This document shows positions 16,815-24,660 of a stretch of 64,000 nt of DNA, in pieces. Numbering within the stretch: position 1 is the stretch's first letter; each line of letters starts with the position of its first letter. The DNA comes from Kitasatospora sp. Root107 (lineage in GTDB: Bacteria > Actinomycetota > Actinomycetes > Streptomycetales > Streptomycetaceae): the NCBI RefSeq assembly GCF_001424875.1, contig NZ_LMCT01000004.1, positions 204,476 to 268,475 on the forward strand. The letters run 5' to 3'. The position numbers and the translations under genes are program-made. The notes beneath the pieces are model-generated. The model searched no databases. It was given only the letters and a program-made list of their open reading frames with translations, and was not told where the DNA came from.

Positions 16815-17157
16815 CCGGTGCCACCTTGCCGTCATAAAACTAACTTTGTTAGTCGGAGACGGTAGTCGCTGACCGGAGAGTAGGGAAGGGGCCGACATGC
16901 GATTGATATCTACCGGGGACGGCGAGGACGATCCCCGGGGCTGACCCCGTTCTCGCAGCGCAAACACTCCACCTGGCGCCGGGGCCTGGCGGCACCACCT
17001 TCACCGCATGCAAGGCGCCGCCGGTCCGCTTCCGAGGAACACCCCGGCCACCCGATCGGCCCAGCAGCCGACAGCCCGTCAGGACAGCGCTCCGTCCTGA
17101 CGGGAGGCTGGGAGTCTGATCCGCCCCTGGCAGAAGCCCGGCAGAAGCAGGAGCCCC
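16815..17157. other. Intergenic region between permease and K+ channel
   Basis: 343 bp between two divergent genes with no convincing coding frame. An inverted repeat, ACTAAC-TTT-GTTAGT at 16839-16853, lies 25 bp before the permease start and may be a regulator site. A hairpin lies near the channel gene and is listed separately. An AT-rich patch around 16905 (GATTGATATCT) may belong to a promoter, but no confident -35/-10 pair was found. Confidence 0.4.
17075..17104 (+). terminator. Hairpin upstream of the K+ channel gene
   Basis: Perfect 11-bp stem CCCGTCAGGAC / GTCCTGACGGG with an 8-nt loop, ending 53 bp before the channel start codon, with no T-run. It may be an attenuator or 5-prime-UTR structure of the channel transcript, or an insulating terminator. 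The direction is assumed. Confidence 0.4.
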
Positions 17158-17736
17158 ATGGACCCGAAGCAGCGCGGCCCCCGCCACGGTGTGCTCTTGG
17201 CGTGGCTGCTGGCGCCACTGAGCGCCGTGGTCCTGATGACGGGTTACTTCACCGTCCCGCTGGGCCGCTTCGGCCCCGACCACCCGCTGCTCAGCTGGAT
17301 CAGCTTCACCGTGGCGCTGGGCGTACTGGCGCTTCTGCTGCTGCGTCAGGTCCGCTACGTCCTGGTGCCCTCCGGGCGGGGGCGGCCCGCCGTCGGCATC
17401 GCACTGCTGATCTGCCTGTCGCTGGTCATCTTCGCCGCCGCCTACCTGGCGCTCTCCCGCCAGGACGGCGAGTTCACCAACCTGAGCACCCGGCTCGACG
17501 CCCTCTACTTCACCGTGATCACGACGTCGACCATCGGCTACGGCGACATCACCCCATCCGGCCAGTCCGCCCGCCTGGTGGTCATGCTCCAGATCGCCTT
17601 CAACCTGGTCTTCCTCACCACCGCCGCCGGCGCACTCACCACCCAGCTGCGCACCCGCTTCACCACCCGGGCAAACGCTCGTACCCACGCCGACGAGACG
17701 TCACCCCAGCCGGGGGAGCAGGCCGACGACACCTGA
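17158..17736 (+). CDS. Potassium channel family protein
   Basis: A 192-residue membrane protein, ATG with AGGAG 5 nt upstream. Hydrophobic helices at about 12-32, 48-62, 78-99 and 135-160 surround a pore loop with the K+ selectivity filter TIGYGD at 125-130 in FTVITTSTIGYGDITPSG. The last helix pair is the Ion_trans_2 pore unit; the two preceding helices make a short four-helix subunit without a voltage sensor. The C-terminal tail is short and polar, so no RCK regulatory domain is present. It probably forms a tetrameric K+ channel in the plasma membrane. Confidence 0.9.
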   Translation: MDPKQRGPRHGVLLAWLLAPLSAVVLMTGYFTVPLGRFGPDHPLLSWISFTVALGVLALLLLRQVRYVLVPSGRGRPAVGIALLICLSLVIFAAAYLALSRQDGEFTNLSTRLDALYFTVITTSTIGYGDITPSGQSARLVVMLQIAFNLVFLTTAAGALTTQLRTRFTTRANARTHADETSPQPGEQADDT

Positions 17737-17772
17737 ACAGCGTCCGGGCCGGCCGACCGGTACCAGGGCGGA

Positions 17773-18195
17773 TCAGCGGGCGGGCATCGCCTCCCGGACC
17801 TTGGCGGTGTCGACGAACTGCTCGAAGCGGACGATCCGGCCGCCGCGTACGACGAAGTGGTGCGCGACGCGTACGTCGATGTCCTTGCCGGTGGCCTTGT
17901 TGGTGGCGGTGTAGCGGGCCAGTACGACGACGTTCTCGCCGTCCACGACGTAGGTGTCGTCGTGGGCGGCCCAGCCGTCCCACTCCTTGCCCAGCTGCTC
18001 CATGACGGCGGAGGTGACCCCGGTCGGGGTGCGGTAGGTGCCGGCCAGTGGGAAGCCCGCCATCTCGGTCCACTCCACGTCGTCGGCGAGGGTGGCCCGC
18101 AGGGCCTCCAGGTCACCGCCGGCGGAGGCGAGGTACTGGCGGCGTACGACGTCGGCGGGTGCGGTGGAGGTCTGGAAGTCGGTCGTCTCGCACAT
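17773..18195 (-). CDS. SnoaL-like / NTF2-fold protein
   Basis: A 140-residue protein with the NTF2-like cone fold: VVRRQYLASAGGDLEALRATLADDVEWTEMAGFPLAGTYRT, then VDGENVVVLARYTATNKATGKDIDVRVAHHFVVRGGRIVRFEQFVD (in parts). The ending HHFVVRGGRIVRFEQFVDT is the hallmark of SnoaL-like polyketide-cyclase relatives, most of which in metabolic contexts have no known activity. AGGAGG precedes the ATG by about 9 nt. It lies 46 bp downstream of the aldo/keto reductase on the same strand, suggesting one transcript. Confidence 0.85.
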   Translation of the reverse strand: MCETTDFQTSTAPADVVRRQYLASAGGDLEALRATLADDVEWTEMAGFPLAGTYRTPTGVTSAVMEQLGKEWDGWAAHDDTYVVDGENVVVLARYTATNKATGKDIDVRVAHHFVVRGGRIVRFEQFVDTAKVREAMPAR

Positions 18196-18241
18196 GGCTG
18201 GGGTCCTCCTGGAACGAGGGGCGGGGTGGATGTCTGCCGGG

Positions 18242-19093
18242 TCAGCTGTCCAGGCGCAGGTTGCCCATCCGGGCGGCGATCTGGGGGTCCCGGTGGTCGA
18301 AGAAGAGCGAGGCGCCGGTGTCGAGGGTGGCGATGGCCGCCATCTGGTCGTCGGTGAGGTGGAAGTCGAAGATGTCGAAGTTCTCCGCCATCCGCTCGGC
18401 GCGGATTGACTTGGGGATCGCCACGACGCCGCGCTGGGTCAGCCAGCGGAGCACGACCTGCGCCACGGACTTGCCGTGCTTCGCGCCGATCCCGCTCAGC
18501 AGCGGGTGCGTGAACAGGTCGTTCCTGCCCTCGGCGAACCCGCCCCAGGACTGGATCTGGACCCCGTGCTCACGCATCAGCTCCTGGTCGGCGGTGCGCT
18601 GGAAGAACGGGTGGGTCTCGATCTGGTTGACCGCCGGTGTGATCTCGTTGTTGACGACCAGGTCGACGAGCCGGTCGGGGTAGAAGTTGGCGACGCCGAT
18701 CGCCCTGGCCAGGCCCTCGCGGTTGAGCTCCTCCAAGCCGCGCCACTGGCCGTACACGTCGCCGAAGGGCTGGTGCATCAGGTACAGGTCGAGGTGGTCC
18801 AGGCCGAGCTTGGCCAGCGAGGTCTCGAAGGCACGCCGGGTGTTCTGCTGCGCGGGTGCGTCCTGGATCCACAGCTTGGTGGTGACGAACAGCTCCTCGC
18901 GCGGGATGCCACTGCTCTTGATGGCGCGGCCGACGGCCTCCTCGTTCTGGTAGGCGGCGGCCGTGTCGAGTAGGCGGTAGCCGACCGCGAGGGCGTCGGT
19001 GACGGCCTTCTCGGTCTGCTCCGGCGGGATCTGGTAGACGCCGAAGCCGAGGACCGGCATCTCGACGCCGTTGTTCAGCGTGACGTTCTGCAT
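18242..19093 (-). CDS. Aldo/keto reductase
   Basis: A 283-residue NADPH-dependent TIM-barrel reductase. The catalytic tetrad is visible: Asp43 and Tyr48 in [12 protein letters not shown], Lys73 in VTTKLWI and His107 in [28 protein letters not shown] is the NADPH-binding end. It is closest to the AKR5-type prokaryotic 2,5-diketo-gluconate-reductase-like group that reduces assorted aldehydes and ketones. AAGGAAG lies upstream of the ATG. It is transcribed with the SnoaL-like gene; the nearby MBL and TetR genes may belong to the same response, which is inference. Confidence 0.93.
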   Translation of the reverse strand: MQNVTLNNGVEMPVLGFGVYQIPPEQTEKAVTDALAVGYRLLDTAAAYQNEEAVGRAIKSSGIPREELFVTTKLWIQDAPAQQNTRRAFETSLAKLGLDHLDLYLMHQPFGDVYGQWRGLEELNREGLARAIGVANFYPDRLVDLVVNNEITPAVNQIETHPFFQRTADQELMREHGVQIQSWGGFAEGRNDLFTHPLLSGIGAKHGKSVAQVVLRWLTQRGVVAIPKSIRAERMAENFDIFDFHLTDDQMAAIATLDTGASLFFDHRDPQIAARMGNLRLDS

Positions 19094-19372
19094 GGGACTT
19101 CCTTCGGTCGGAGAGAGTGCGAAGCTCGTGACAGTCCACCTTCGCTCGCTCTCGCCTCCCGTGGCAGGTCGAGCCGTGCCAGGGGGTGACGGACGGGGGT
19201 AGTGACAGGGCCCTCACCGGCGCCCAGGACGACGACGAGTCCCAGACAGACCATCCCGACCGCTCCTGCTGCCGACCGCCTCCGCCGAGCACCGTGGTCG
19301 GCGCAGCGCGTACGGACCGCATCCCCGCGCTGCGCGGGCGGTGAGGCATCCGCGACCCCGGACCCGTCGTCG

Positions 19373-20179
19373 TCAGCCCCAGGGCATCTCGCCCTTGACC
19401 ACCTTGGGGCTGAGCTGTGCGGCGATACCGAAGCTCAACTCCGGGTAGTGCTTGAACAGTTCAGCCGTAGCCGTGTCACCGTCGGGTGTGGCGGCGACGA
19501 TGTCGGCGAAGGTCTTCAGGTAGTCGCGAGTGTGCCGGATCGCCGAGATGTCGGCGGGTGCGCCCGGGGCACGGTGGCCGGGTACGACGAGACGGGGAGC
19601 ATGGGCCTCCATCTCGTCCAACAGGCTGATCCAGGCGGCCTGTTGGGCATCGGTGGCGGTGTCGGCCACCCACACGTGCTGGCCGGAGAAGACCAGGACG
19701 CCGCCCAGCAGCCACCGGGTCTCGGGCTGGAACAGGTAGCCGTGCATCGGGAGTTCGGCGGGCTGTCCCTTGAGCTGGAAGACGTGACCCTCCAGTGAGA
19801 TGTCCTGGGTCTGCGGCTGGAGGTCGACCAAACGGGTGGGCAGGTTGACGCCGGTGTCGGCCCAGGCCTTGAGCTTCCCCTCGTAGCTGTGCCTGATGTG
19901 GTCGAGCACGGTGGGGGTGGCGGTGAAGACGGCGTCGGGGAAGGCGTCGGCGATGACCTCGGCACCGAAGTAGAAGTCCGGGTCGCCGTGGCTGACGAAC
20001 ACCTGCTTCAGCGTCTTGCCGGAGTCCAGCACCGCGGCGGCGATCCGGTGTCCGTCGGCGCGGGTGAAGGCGGCGTCCACCAGCAGTGCGTCGGTCTCTC
20101 CCGTCACGAGCGTGGCGGTCTTGGCCTTCGCGCCGGCCGGGAAGTCGAGGTCGAGGATCGTGTGGTCGAGCGTGCTCAT
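19373..20179 (-). CDS. MBL-fold metallo-hydrolase-like protein with altered metal motif
   Basis: A 268-residue protein starting at the ATG at 20179 with AAGGAG 7 nt upstream; the longer frame is shadow sequence. It has the MBL order TATLVTGETDALLVDAAFT, VFVSHGDPDFYFGAEVI (about 62-78), MHGYLFQPETRWLLGGVLVF, and VVPGHRAPG. The canonical HxHxDH is replaced by HGDPDFYFG, keeping one His and two Asp, so metal binding must differ from classical members. It is divergent from a TetR gene (232 bp apart), which probably regulates it. Substrate unknown. Confidence 0.8.
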   Translation of the reverse strand: MSTLDHTILDLDFPAGAKAKTATLVTGETDALLVDAAFTRADGHRIAAAVLDSGKTLKQVFVSHGDPDFYFGAEVIADAFPDAVFTATPTVLDHIRHSYEGKLKAWADTGVNLPTRLVDLQPQTQDISLEGHVFQLKGQPAELPMHGYLFQPETRWLLGGVLVFSGQHVWVADTATDAQQAAWISLLDEMEAHAPRLVVPGHRAPGAPADISAIRHTRDYLKTFADIVAATPDGDTATAELFKHYPELSFGIAAQLSPKVVKGEMPWG

Positions 20180-20411
20180 GCGGAGCTCCTTACGTTCACG
20201 AAGGATCGGGCCGGTGCATCGCGCCCGTGCGGCCAGTCTCATGGCCGGGCCCGGACCCGGCCAGCCGACCGGGAGGCCCTGCCACCGCCCGGAACGGCAC
20301 TGCCGCGCAGGTGACGGCTGCCGCTGGGAGCCGCAGGACATCAGGCTGTAACGTGACCGGGTCGGCGGACAGCCGCCGGAGTGGTAGCGGGGCAGGCGGA
20401 GGGCGGGGACG

Positions 20412-21029
20412 GTGGGGCGACCCAGCAGGGCACTGCTGAGCAGGGAGATCATCGCCAGGGCGGCGCTCGCCGTGGTGGACGAGAGCGGCCCGGACGGCCT
20501 CACCATGCGGGCGCTGGCCGACCGGCTCGGGGTCAAGGCCGCCTCGCTCTACAACCACGTGGCCGGGAAGGACGAGCTGCTCGACTCGCTCGCCGAACTG
20601 GTCAACGCCGAGATCGACCTGACCCCGCTGGCGGACCCGCAGTGGCGGGCGGGCATCGCCGGGTACGCCCGGGGCTACCGCGCGGTCTTCCGTCGGCACC
20701 CGAACACGATCGCCCTGCTGGCCCGCCGTCGGGTCGAGGCAGACCGCCAACTGCTCGGGTACGAGGCGCTGTTGGCCGCACTCGGGCGGGCCGGTCTGGG
20801 ACCGGCCGACGCGGCGGAGGCGGCGGCCGCGCTGGACTACCTGGTGCTCGGCTCCGCGCTGGAGACCTTCGTCGCCGGGTTCGCCCGTCCCGCCGAGGAG
20901 TACCGGCCTGACTACCCGTCACTGGCCGAGGCGCTGACGCAGTCGGCCGCGCGGGGCGGCGGGCTGGACGAGCGCGGTTTCGAACTGGCCCTCGGGCTGC
21001 TGCTGGACGGGCTTGCCGCCCGGGTCTGA
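20412..21029 (+). CDS. TetR/AcrR family transcriptional regulator
   Basis: A 205-residue regulator with a GTG start. The N-terminal helix-turn-helix is SREIIARAALAVVDESGPDGLTMRALADRLGVKAASLYNHVAGKDELLDSL (in parts), with recognition helix KAASLYNHVAGK. The C-terminal half follows the TetR-C type found in tetracycline-repressor-like proteins (GYARGYRAVFRRHPNTIALLARR). It is divergent from the MBL-like gene, so it likely represses that gene and itself. No clean palindrome was identified in the 232-bp spacer. Confidence 0.9.
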   Translation: MGRPSRALLSREIIARAALAVVDESGPDGLTMRALADRLGVKAASLYNHVAGKDELLDSLAELVNAEIDLTPLADPQWRAGIAGYARGYRAVFRRHPNTIALLARRRVEADRQLLGYEALLAALGRAGLGPADAAEAAAALDYLVLGSALETFVAGFARPAEEYRPDYPSLAEALTQSAARGGGLDERGFELALGLLLDGLAARV

Positions 21030-21049
21030 GCAGGGTGTAGGCATGCGGA

Positions 21050-21081
21050 GGGCGGGCCCGGTCTCGTCCCCGGGCCCGCCC
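21050..21081. terminator. Bidirectional terminator between TetR and thioredoxin genes
   Basis: Perfect 12-bp stem GGGCGGGCCCGG / CCGGGCCCGCCC with an 8-nt loop, lying between two convergent genes. No T-run. Confidence 0.75.
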
Positions 21082-21098
21082 ACGTCCCTTGCCGCCGC

Positions 21099-21479
21099 CT
21101 ACTGCTGCTCGGCCTTCTCCGCCGCCACCTTGGCCCTGACCTCGTCCATGTCCAGCTCACGGGCCTTGCCGATCAGGTCCTCCAGCACCGGCGCGGGCAG
21201 CGCACCGGCCTGGGAGAAGACCAGCGTGCCGTCCCGGATGATCGCCAGGGTCGGGATCGACTGGATGTCGAAGGCCGCCGCCAGCTCCCGCTGCGCCTCG
21301 GTGTCGACCTTGGCGAAGACGATGTCGGAGTGGCGCTCGGCGGCCTTCTCGTAGACCGGCGCGAAGCGCACGCAGGGCCCGCACCAGCCGGCCCAGAAGT
21401 CGATGAAGACGAAGTTCTGGTCGTCCGCGCCTCCGATCACCTCGTCGAAGTTCTCGGCGGTCAGTTCGACGGTGCTCAT
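21099..21479 (-). CDS. trxA: Thioredoxin
   Basis: A 126-residue thioredoxin. Residues 29-36 read WAGWCGPC with the redox Cys33 and Cys36, and the cis-proline is Pro76 in SIPTLAI. FVFIDFWAGWCGPC and the following helix match classical cytosolic thioredoxins that reduce protein disulfides with electrons from thioredoxin reductase. About 18 extra residues at the C-terminus (DEVRAKVAAEKAEQQ) extend the fold as a charged helix. No thioredoxin reductase gene is adjacent, so this is a secondary thioredoxin rather than the trxB-linked copy. Confidence 0.95.
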   Translation of the reverse strand: MSTVELTAENFDEVIGGADDQNFVFIDFWAGWCGPCVRFAPVYEKAAERHSDIVFAKVDTEAQRELAAAFDIQSIPTLAIIRDGTLVFSQAGALPAPVLEDLIGKARELDMDEVRAKVAAEKAEQQ

Positions 21480-21558
21480 ATCGGCTTGCCTGCCCTTCTC
21501 GTCCGGCTGCGATCTGCGTCGGCGTCAACCAACCGGTCCGCCGAGCTATTCCAGCTGC

Positions 21559-22206
21559 CTAGTTGGTGGGTACGTAGTCGAAGCGGGGGGTGAGGGTGCC
21601 GAACATCGAGTCCGCCTTGAGGCCGTCGCCGAAGTACGCCTTGGTCAGTGCAGCGGAGTCCGAGGTGACGTGGAACGGCACCCGGTCCAGGGTGAAGCCG
21701 GTCAGGGTGGGCCGGCCGTTGGCGATCACCTCGGCCGGGGTGGTGTAGGCGATCAGCGTCTCCTCGCTGAGCGGCTGCCCGTTCACCTTGATGCCGGCCG
21801 AGTAGCCGGGCTGGGGCATGATCCGGATCCAGGTCGGCACCAGCTCCATGAAGGTCTGGCTGCTCTCCTGGTTCAGGGTGATCCCGCCGGGGTAGAAGAT
21901 CCGGCCCTGCTCGTCCAGGTGGTCACCTGCGGTGGAGCCGATCGGCATGTCGAAGCCGTAGCCGTCCGGGTCCAGCGTGAACGGCGGGATCGCGCCGAGC
22001 TTGACGTCGTTGGCGATCAGCCACGCCTTGGTGCTGTCGCTGACCCGGACCTTGGCGCTGCCCCAGGGGGAGATGTAGATCCGGGAGGCGCGCTGCTCGG
22101 CGTCCTGAGCCACCGGAGCGGCGGCCTGCGCGGTCGGGGCCAGGGCGACCGGTGTGGCCAGGGCGAGGGCGGTGACGGCGATGGCGAGCTTGCGGAGAAT
22201 GCGCAC
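21559..22206 (-). CDS. Secreted protein, paralogue 1 (SPWG family)
   Basis: A 215-residue secreted protein, GTG start with AGGAG upstream. Residues 1-29 are a Sec signal ending in AQAAA. The mature part is beta-rich: RIYISPWGSAKVRVSDSTKAWL, GSTAGDHLDEQGRIFYPGGITL, TWIRIMPQPGYSAGIKVNG and VPFHVTSDSAALTKAYFGDGLKADSMFGTL. It aligns end to end with the next gene, so the two are tandem paralogues. The closing pattern (VPxxxT..AALTKAYFG..F.G...G.L) resembles HtaA-type or bacterial surface beta-sandwich domains, but I cannot assign a family. No Cys or sorting signal: probably free in the medium or loosely wall-bound. Confidence 0.75.
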   Translation of the reverse strand: MRILRKLAIAVTALALATPVALAPTAQAAAPVAQDAEQRASRIYISPWGSAKVRVSDSTKAWLIANDVKLGAIPPFTLDPDGYGFDMPIGSTAGDHLDEQGRIFYPGGITLNQESSQTFMELVPTWIRIMPQPGYSAGIKVNGQPLSEETLIAYTTPAEVIANGRPTLTGFTLDRVPFHVTSDSAALTKAYFGDGLKADSMFGTLTPRFDYVPTN

Positions 22207-22231
22207 GTACGTGCTCCTGAAAGGTGAGTGG

Positions 22232-22852
22232 TCAGGGGAGGTAGCGGAAGGTGCCGGAGAGGACGCCGAACGGCTCCCCGGCCCGGAACGCGGTGCCGAG
22301 GGCCTCGTTGAGCGTGGCGGCGCCGACCTCGGTCAGCGTCAGCGGGACCTTCGCGGTCCGGACGCCGCCGAAGGTGAGGCCCCAGCCGGAGCCGAACGCG
22401 TCGCCCAGCGTGTACGAGCAGAACAGCTGCTCGGTCGGCGACTTGACGCCGTTCACCGCCAGGTACGAGGAGAGGCCGCGGTCCGGCCAGAACCGCAGCC
22501 AGAACTCGTCCATGGTCCAACTGCCGCTGGTCTGCGGGTTGGTGAGGGTCACCCCGCCCGGGTAGTAGACCCGGCCGAAGTTCTCCAGGTCGATGTAGTC
22601 GCCGGAGGTCGAGCCGATGTCGCTGATGATGCCCCGGTCGTCCGGCAGCGCGGTGACGGGAGCGATCGGCGTGACGGCCACCGCGTGCTCGACCAGCTGG
22701 GCCCGGAAGCTCGGGGCCCACTCGACCTGAGCGGTGCCCCACGGGGAGACGTACGGGCCGGGCGGGATACCTGCGGCCTGGGCGGAACCGGGGGTGACCA
22801 CGGTCATCAGCAGGGCCGCGAAGAGCAGCGAGAAGAGCTGACGTAGTTTCAT
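22232..22852 (-). CDS. Secreted protein, paralogue 2 (SPWG family)
   Basis: A 206-residue paralogue of the gene 25 bp downstream. The ATG at 22852 has AAGGAG 7 nt upstream; the much longer frame to 23284 has no signal peptide at its start. Residues 1-26 are a signal peptide ending in GSAQA. Shared blocks are YVSPWGTAQVEWAPSFRAQL, GSTSGDYIDLENFGRVYYPGG, FWLRFWPDRGLSSYLAVNG and VPLTLTEVGAATLNEALGTAF. A single Cys (LFCSYTL) is probably free. The two genes form one transcription unit. The function is not known; a ligand-binding role of the pair is a guess. Confidence 0.75.
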   Translation of the reverse strand: MKLRQLFSLLFAALLMTVVTPGSAQAAGIPPGPYVSPWGTAQVEWAPSFRAQLVEHAVAVTPIAPVTALPDDRGIISDIGSTSGDYIDLENFGRVYYPGGVTLTNPQTSGSWTMDEFWLRFWPDRGLSSYLAVNGVKSPTEQLFCSYTLGDAFGSGWGLTFGGVRTAKVPLTLTEVGAATLNEALGTAFRAGEPFGVLSGTFRYLP

Positions 22853-23202
22853 ATGACTCCTTGGCTGGAGAGCAACTCGCCGACCGCAGCAGGTGGATGG
22901 GCATGCGGGCGCGCCGAACCAGGGGCCGATCGGCCCCGGTCGGAGGATGCGCTCGAAGGCTAGCGGTGATCGGGGGCGATCTGTGTACGCATGACGCTTG
23001 AGAGGTACGGCCTGCGGCCGAAGTTGGGCCACTCGGGGGAAATGCGCGACACGTCCGTGGGAGTCGGCGGGTGTGGAGTGCGTGAAGATCCACTCGGCCC
23101 TAGGTTTGCCCTGGCCGTCCGGGCACCGGGCTGCCTCATGCTGCCCAAAGTCCGTTCGTTGAACGGCACTTCGGCATGCCCACCGCGATCCCTGGAGCCG
23201 CC
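22853..23202. other. Divergent intergenic region, no gene seen
   Basis: 350 bp between the divergent secreted-protein operon and the DUF4331 gene. It should hold both promoters. I found no open frame with a ribosome-binding site and no palindrome I would trust. A GGGGGAAAT at about 23035 could be half of an ECF-sigma promoter, but no matching downstream box is convincing. Confidence 0.4.
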
Positions 23203-24660
23203 ATGTCCGAATCCGCTGGTACCCGCCGCCCGAGTCGTCGACTGTTCCTCGGCGGCGCCGTCGCGACTCTGGCCGCCGCCTCACTGGGCGGCCCGCTGCT
23301 CGGCCGCGGCGAGGCGGGCGGGCACTTCGACTCGCCCGCCGTGCTGGCCGACGGGCAGGCGAACATCACCGACGTGTACGCCTTCACCAGCCCGGACGAC
23401 CACGACCAGGTGACCATCGTGGTCGATGTCCAGCCCGGCCAACTCCCGGGCTCCGGACCGCTGAACTATCCCTTCGCCACCCGGGCCCGGTACGAGCTGC
23501 ACCTCGACGGCCGGGGCACCGGGCAGCCGGACACCACCTACCGGTGGACCTTCCGGAACGAGGACCGGCGACTGTTCGGCGCCGGGCCGATCGCGGTCGG
23601 CCCGGTGCGCTCGCTCAGGGACAACTCACTGCTGTTCAAGCAGCGTTACACCCTGGAGCGGATCAGGGGCGGCCGGGTCGAGACGCTGATCTCGGACGGC
23701 ACCGCCGCGCCCACCCACACCGGCCTGGCCCTGATGCCCGACTACGGCGCGCTGCGCAGCGAGGCCACCCGCAGCCTGCCCGGCGGCGGCCGGACGCTGG
23801 CGGGCCAGATCGCCGAGCCGTTCGTCGCCGACACCCGGGTGTTCGGCCTCTTCACGATCGGCACCATCGGTCCGGTGCCCGGCGCACTCCCCGCCGCCGG
23901 GCCGCTCTCCGCACTGAACGTCGGTGCGCTGGTGCTCCAGCTCCCCAAGCGCGAACTCGCTCTGAACGGTGACCCGGAGCGCAATCCGGTGGTGGGCATC
24001 TGGGCCACCGTCTCCCGCGAGGGCGCCGACCTCGCCCGTGACCTGCGGACCCAGGCCGCGACGTACCGGCAGATCGGCCGGCTGGGCAACCCGCACATCA
24101 TGTTCGCACTCTGGGGCACCTTCGCCGGGCTCTCCCAGCCGGGCGGCCCGGAGGACCGGTTCAACACCAGGGCGGCCGAACTCGACGCGCAGGACCAGGA
24201 GTTCCTGGCCGCCGCGCTCGACCCGGCCCCGCCCCGCCGGATCGAGGCGGCTCAGGGATTCGCCGCACCGGCCGGGCCGCGCACCGACATCCGGGCGCTG
24301 TTCCTCGGCGGCATCGGCAAGGACAACGGATCCCGCTTCGGCCTCGACCTGAACACCCAGAGCATGAACGCCGACGCCGACCCGGCGGCTCTGCGCTGGG
24401 CCGACCAGCTGCGGCTCAACCTGACCACCCCGGTCAGCGCCGACCCGCACCCGTACGGTGTGCTCGACGGCGACCTCCAGGGCTACCCCAACGGCCGCCG
24501 CCTGAACGACGAGATCGACGTGCCGCTGCTGCGGATGCTGGAGGGCGAACCCTCCGACCGCTCGGCCGCGCACCTGCTGCCGCCGTCCTCCTTCAACTGG
24601 CAGCCCAAGCCCGCCTCGAACGTCTTCCCGTACGTCAACCTGCCGCACGCGGGCCCGTGA
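23203..24660 (+). CDS. DUF4331 family protein with Tat signal
   Basis: A 485-residue exported protein. The ATG at 23203 has GGAG 6 nt upstream. A twin-arginine signal (RRPSRRLFLGGAVATLAAASLG) leads into HFDSPAVLADGQANITDVYAFTSPDDHDQVTIVVDV, the conserved opening of DUF4331. GPLNYPFATRARYELHLDGRG and the C-terminal LNDEIDVPLLRMLEG also match the family, whose function is not established. It overlaps the next gene, a TPR protein, by 4 bp (GTGA), so the two are translated together and may interact at the membrane. Confidence 0.85.
   Translation: MSESAGTRRPSRRLFLGGAVATLAAASLGGPLLGRGEAGGHFDSPAVLADGQANITDVYAFTSPDDHDQVTIVVDVQPGQLPGSGPLNYPFATRARYELHLDGRGTGQPDTTYRWTFRNEDRRLFGAGPIAVGPVRSLRDNSLLFKQRYTLERIRGGRVETLISDGTAAPTHTGLALMPDYGALRSEATRSLPGGGRTLAGQIAEPFVADTRVFGLFTIGTIGPVPGALPAAGPLSALNVGALVLQLPKRELALNGDPERNPVVGIWATVSREGADLARDLRTQAATYRQIGRLGNPHIMFALWGTFAGLSQPGGPEDRFNTRAAELDAQDQEFLAAALDPAPPRRIEAAQGFAAPAGPRTDIRALFLGGIGKDNGSRFGLDLNTQSMNADADPAALRWADQLRLNLTTPVSADPHPYGVLDGDLQGYPNGRRLNDEIDVPLLRMLEGEPSDRSAAHLLPPSSFNWQPKPASNVFPYVNLPHAGP

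Noticed and set aside
23030..23070. Possible ECF-sigma promoter (GGGGGAAAT) before the DUF4331 gene
   Set aside because: No convincing -10 element at a suitable distance.
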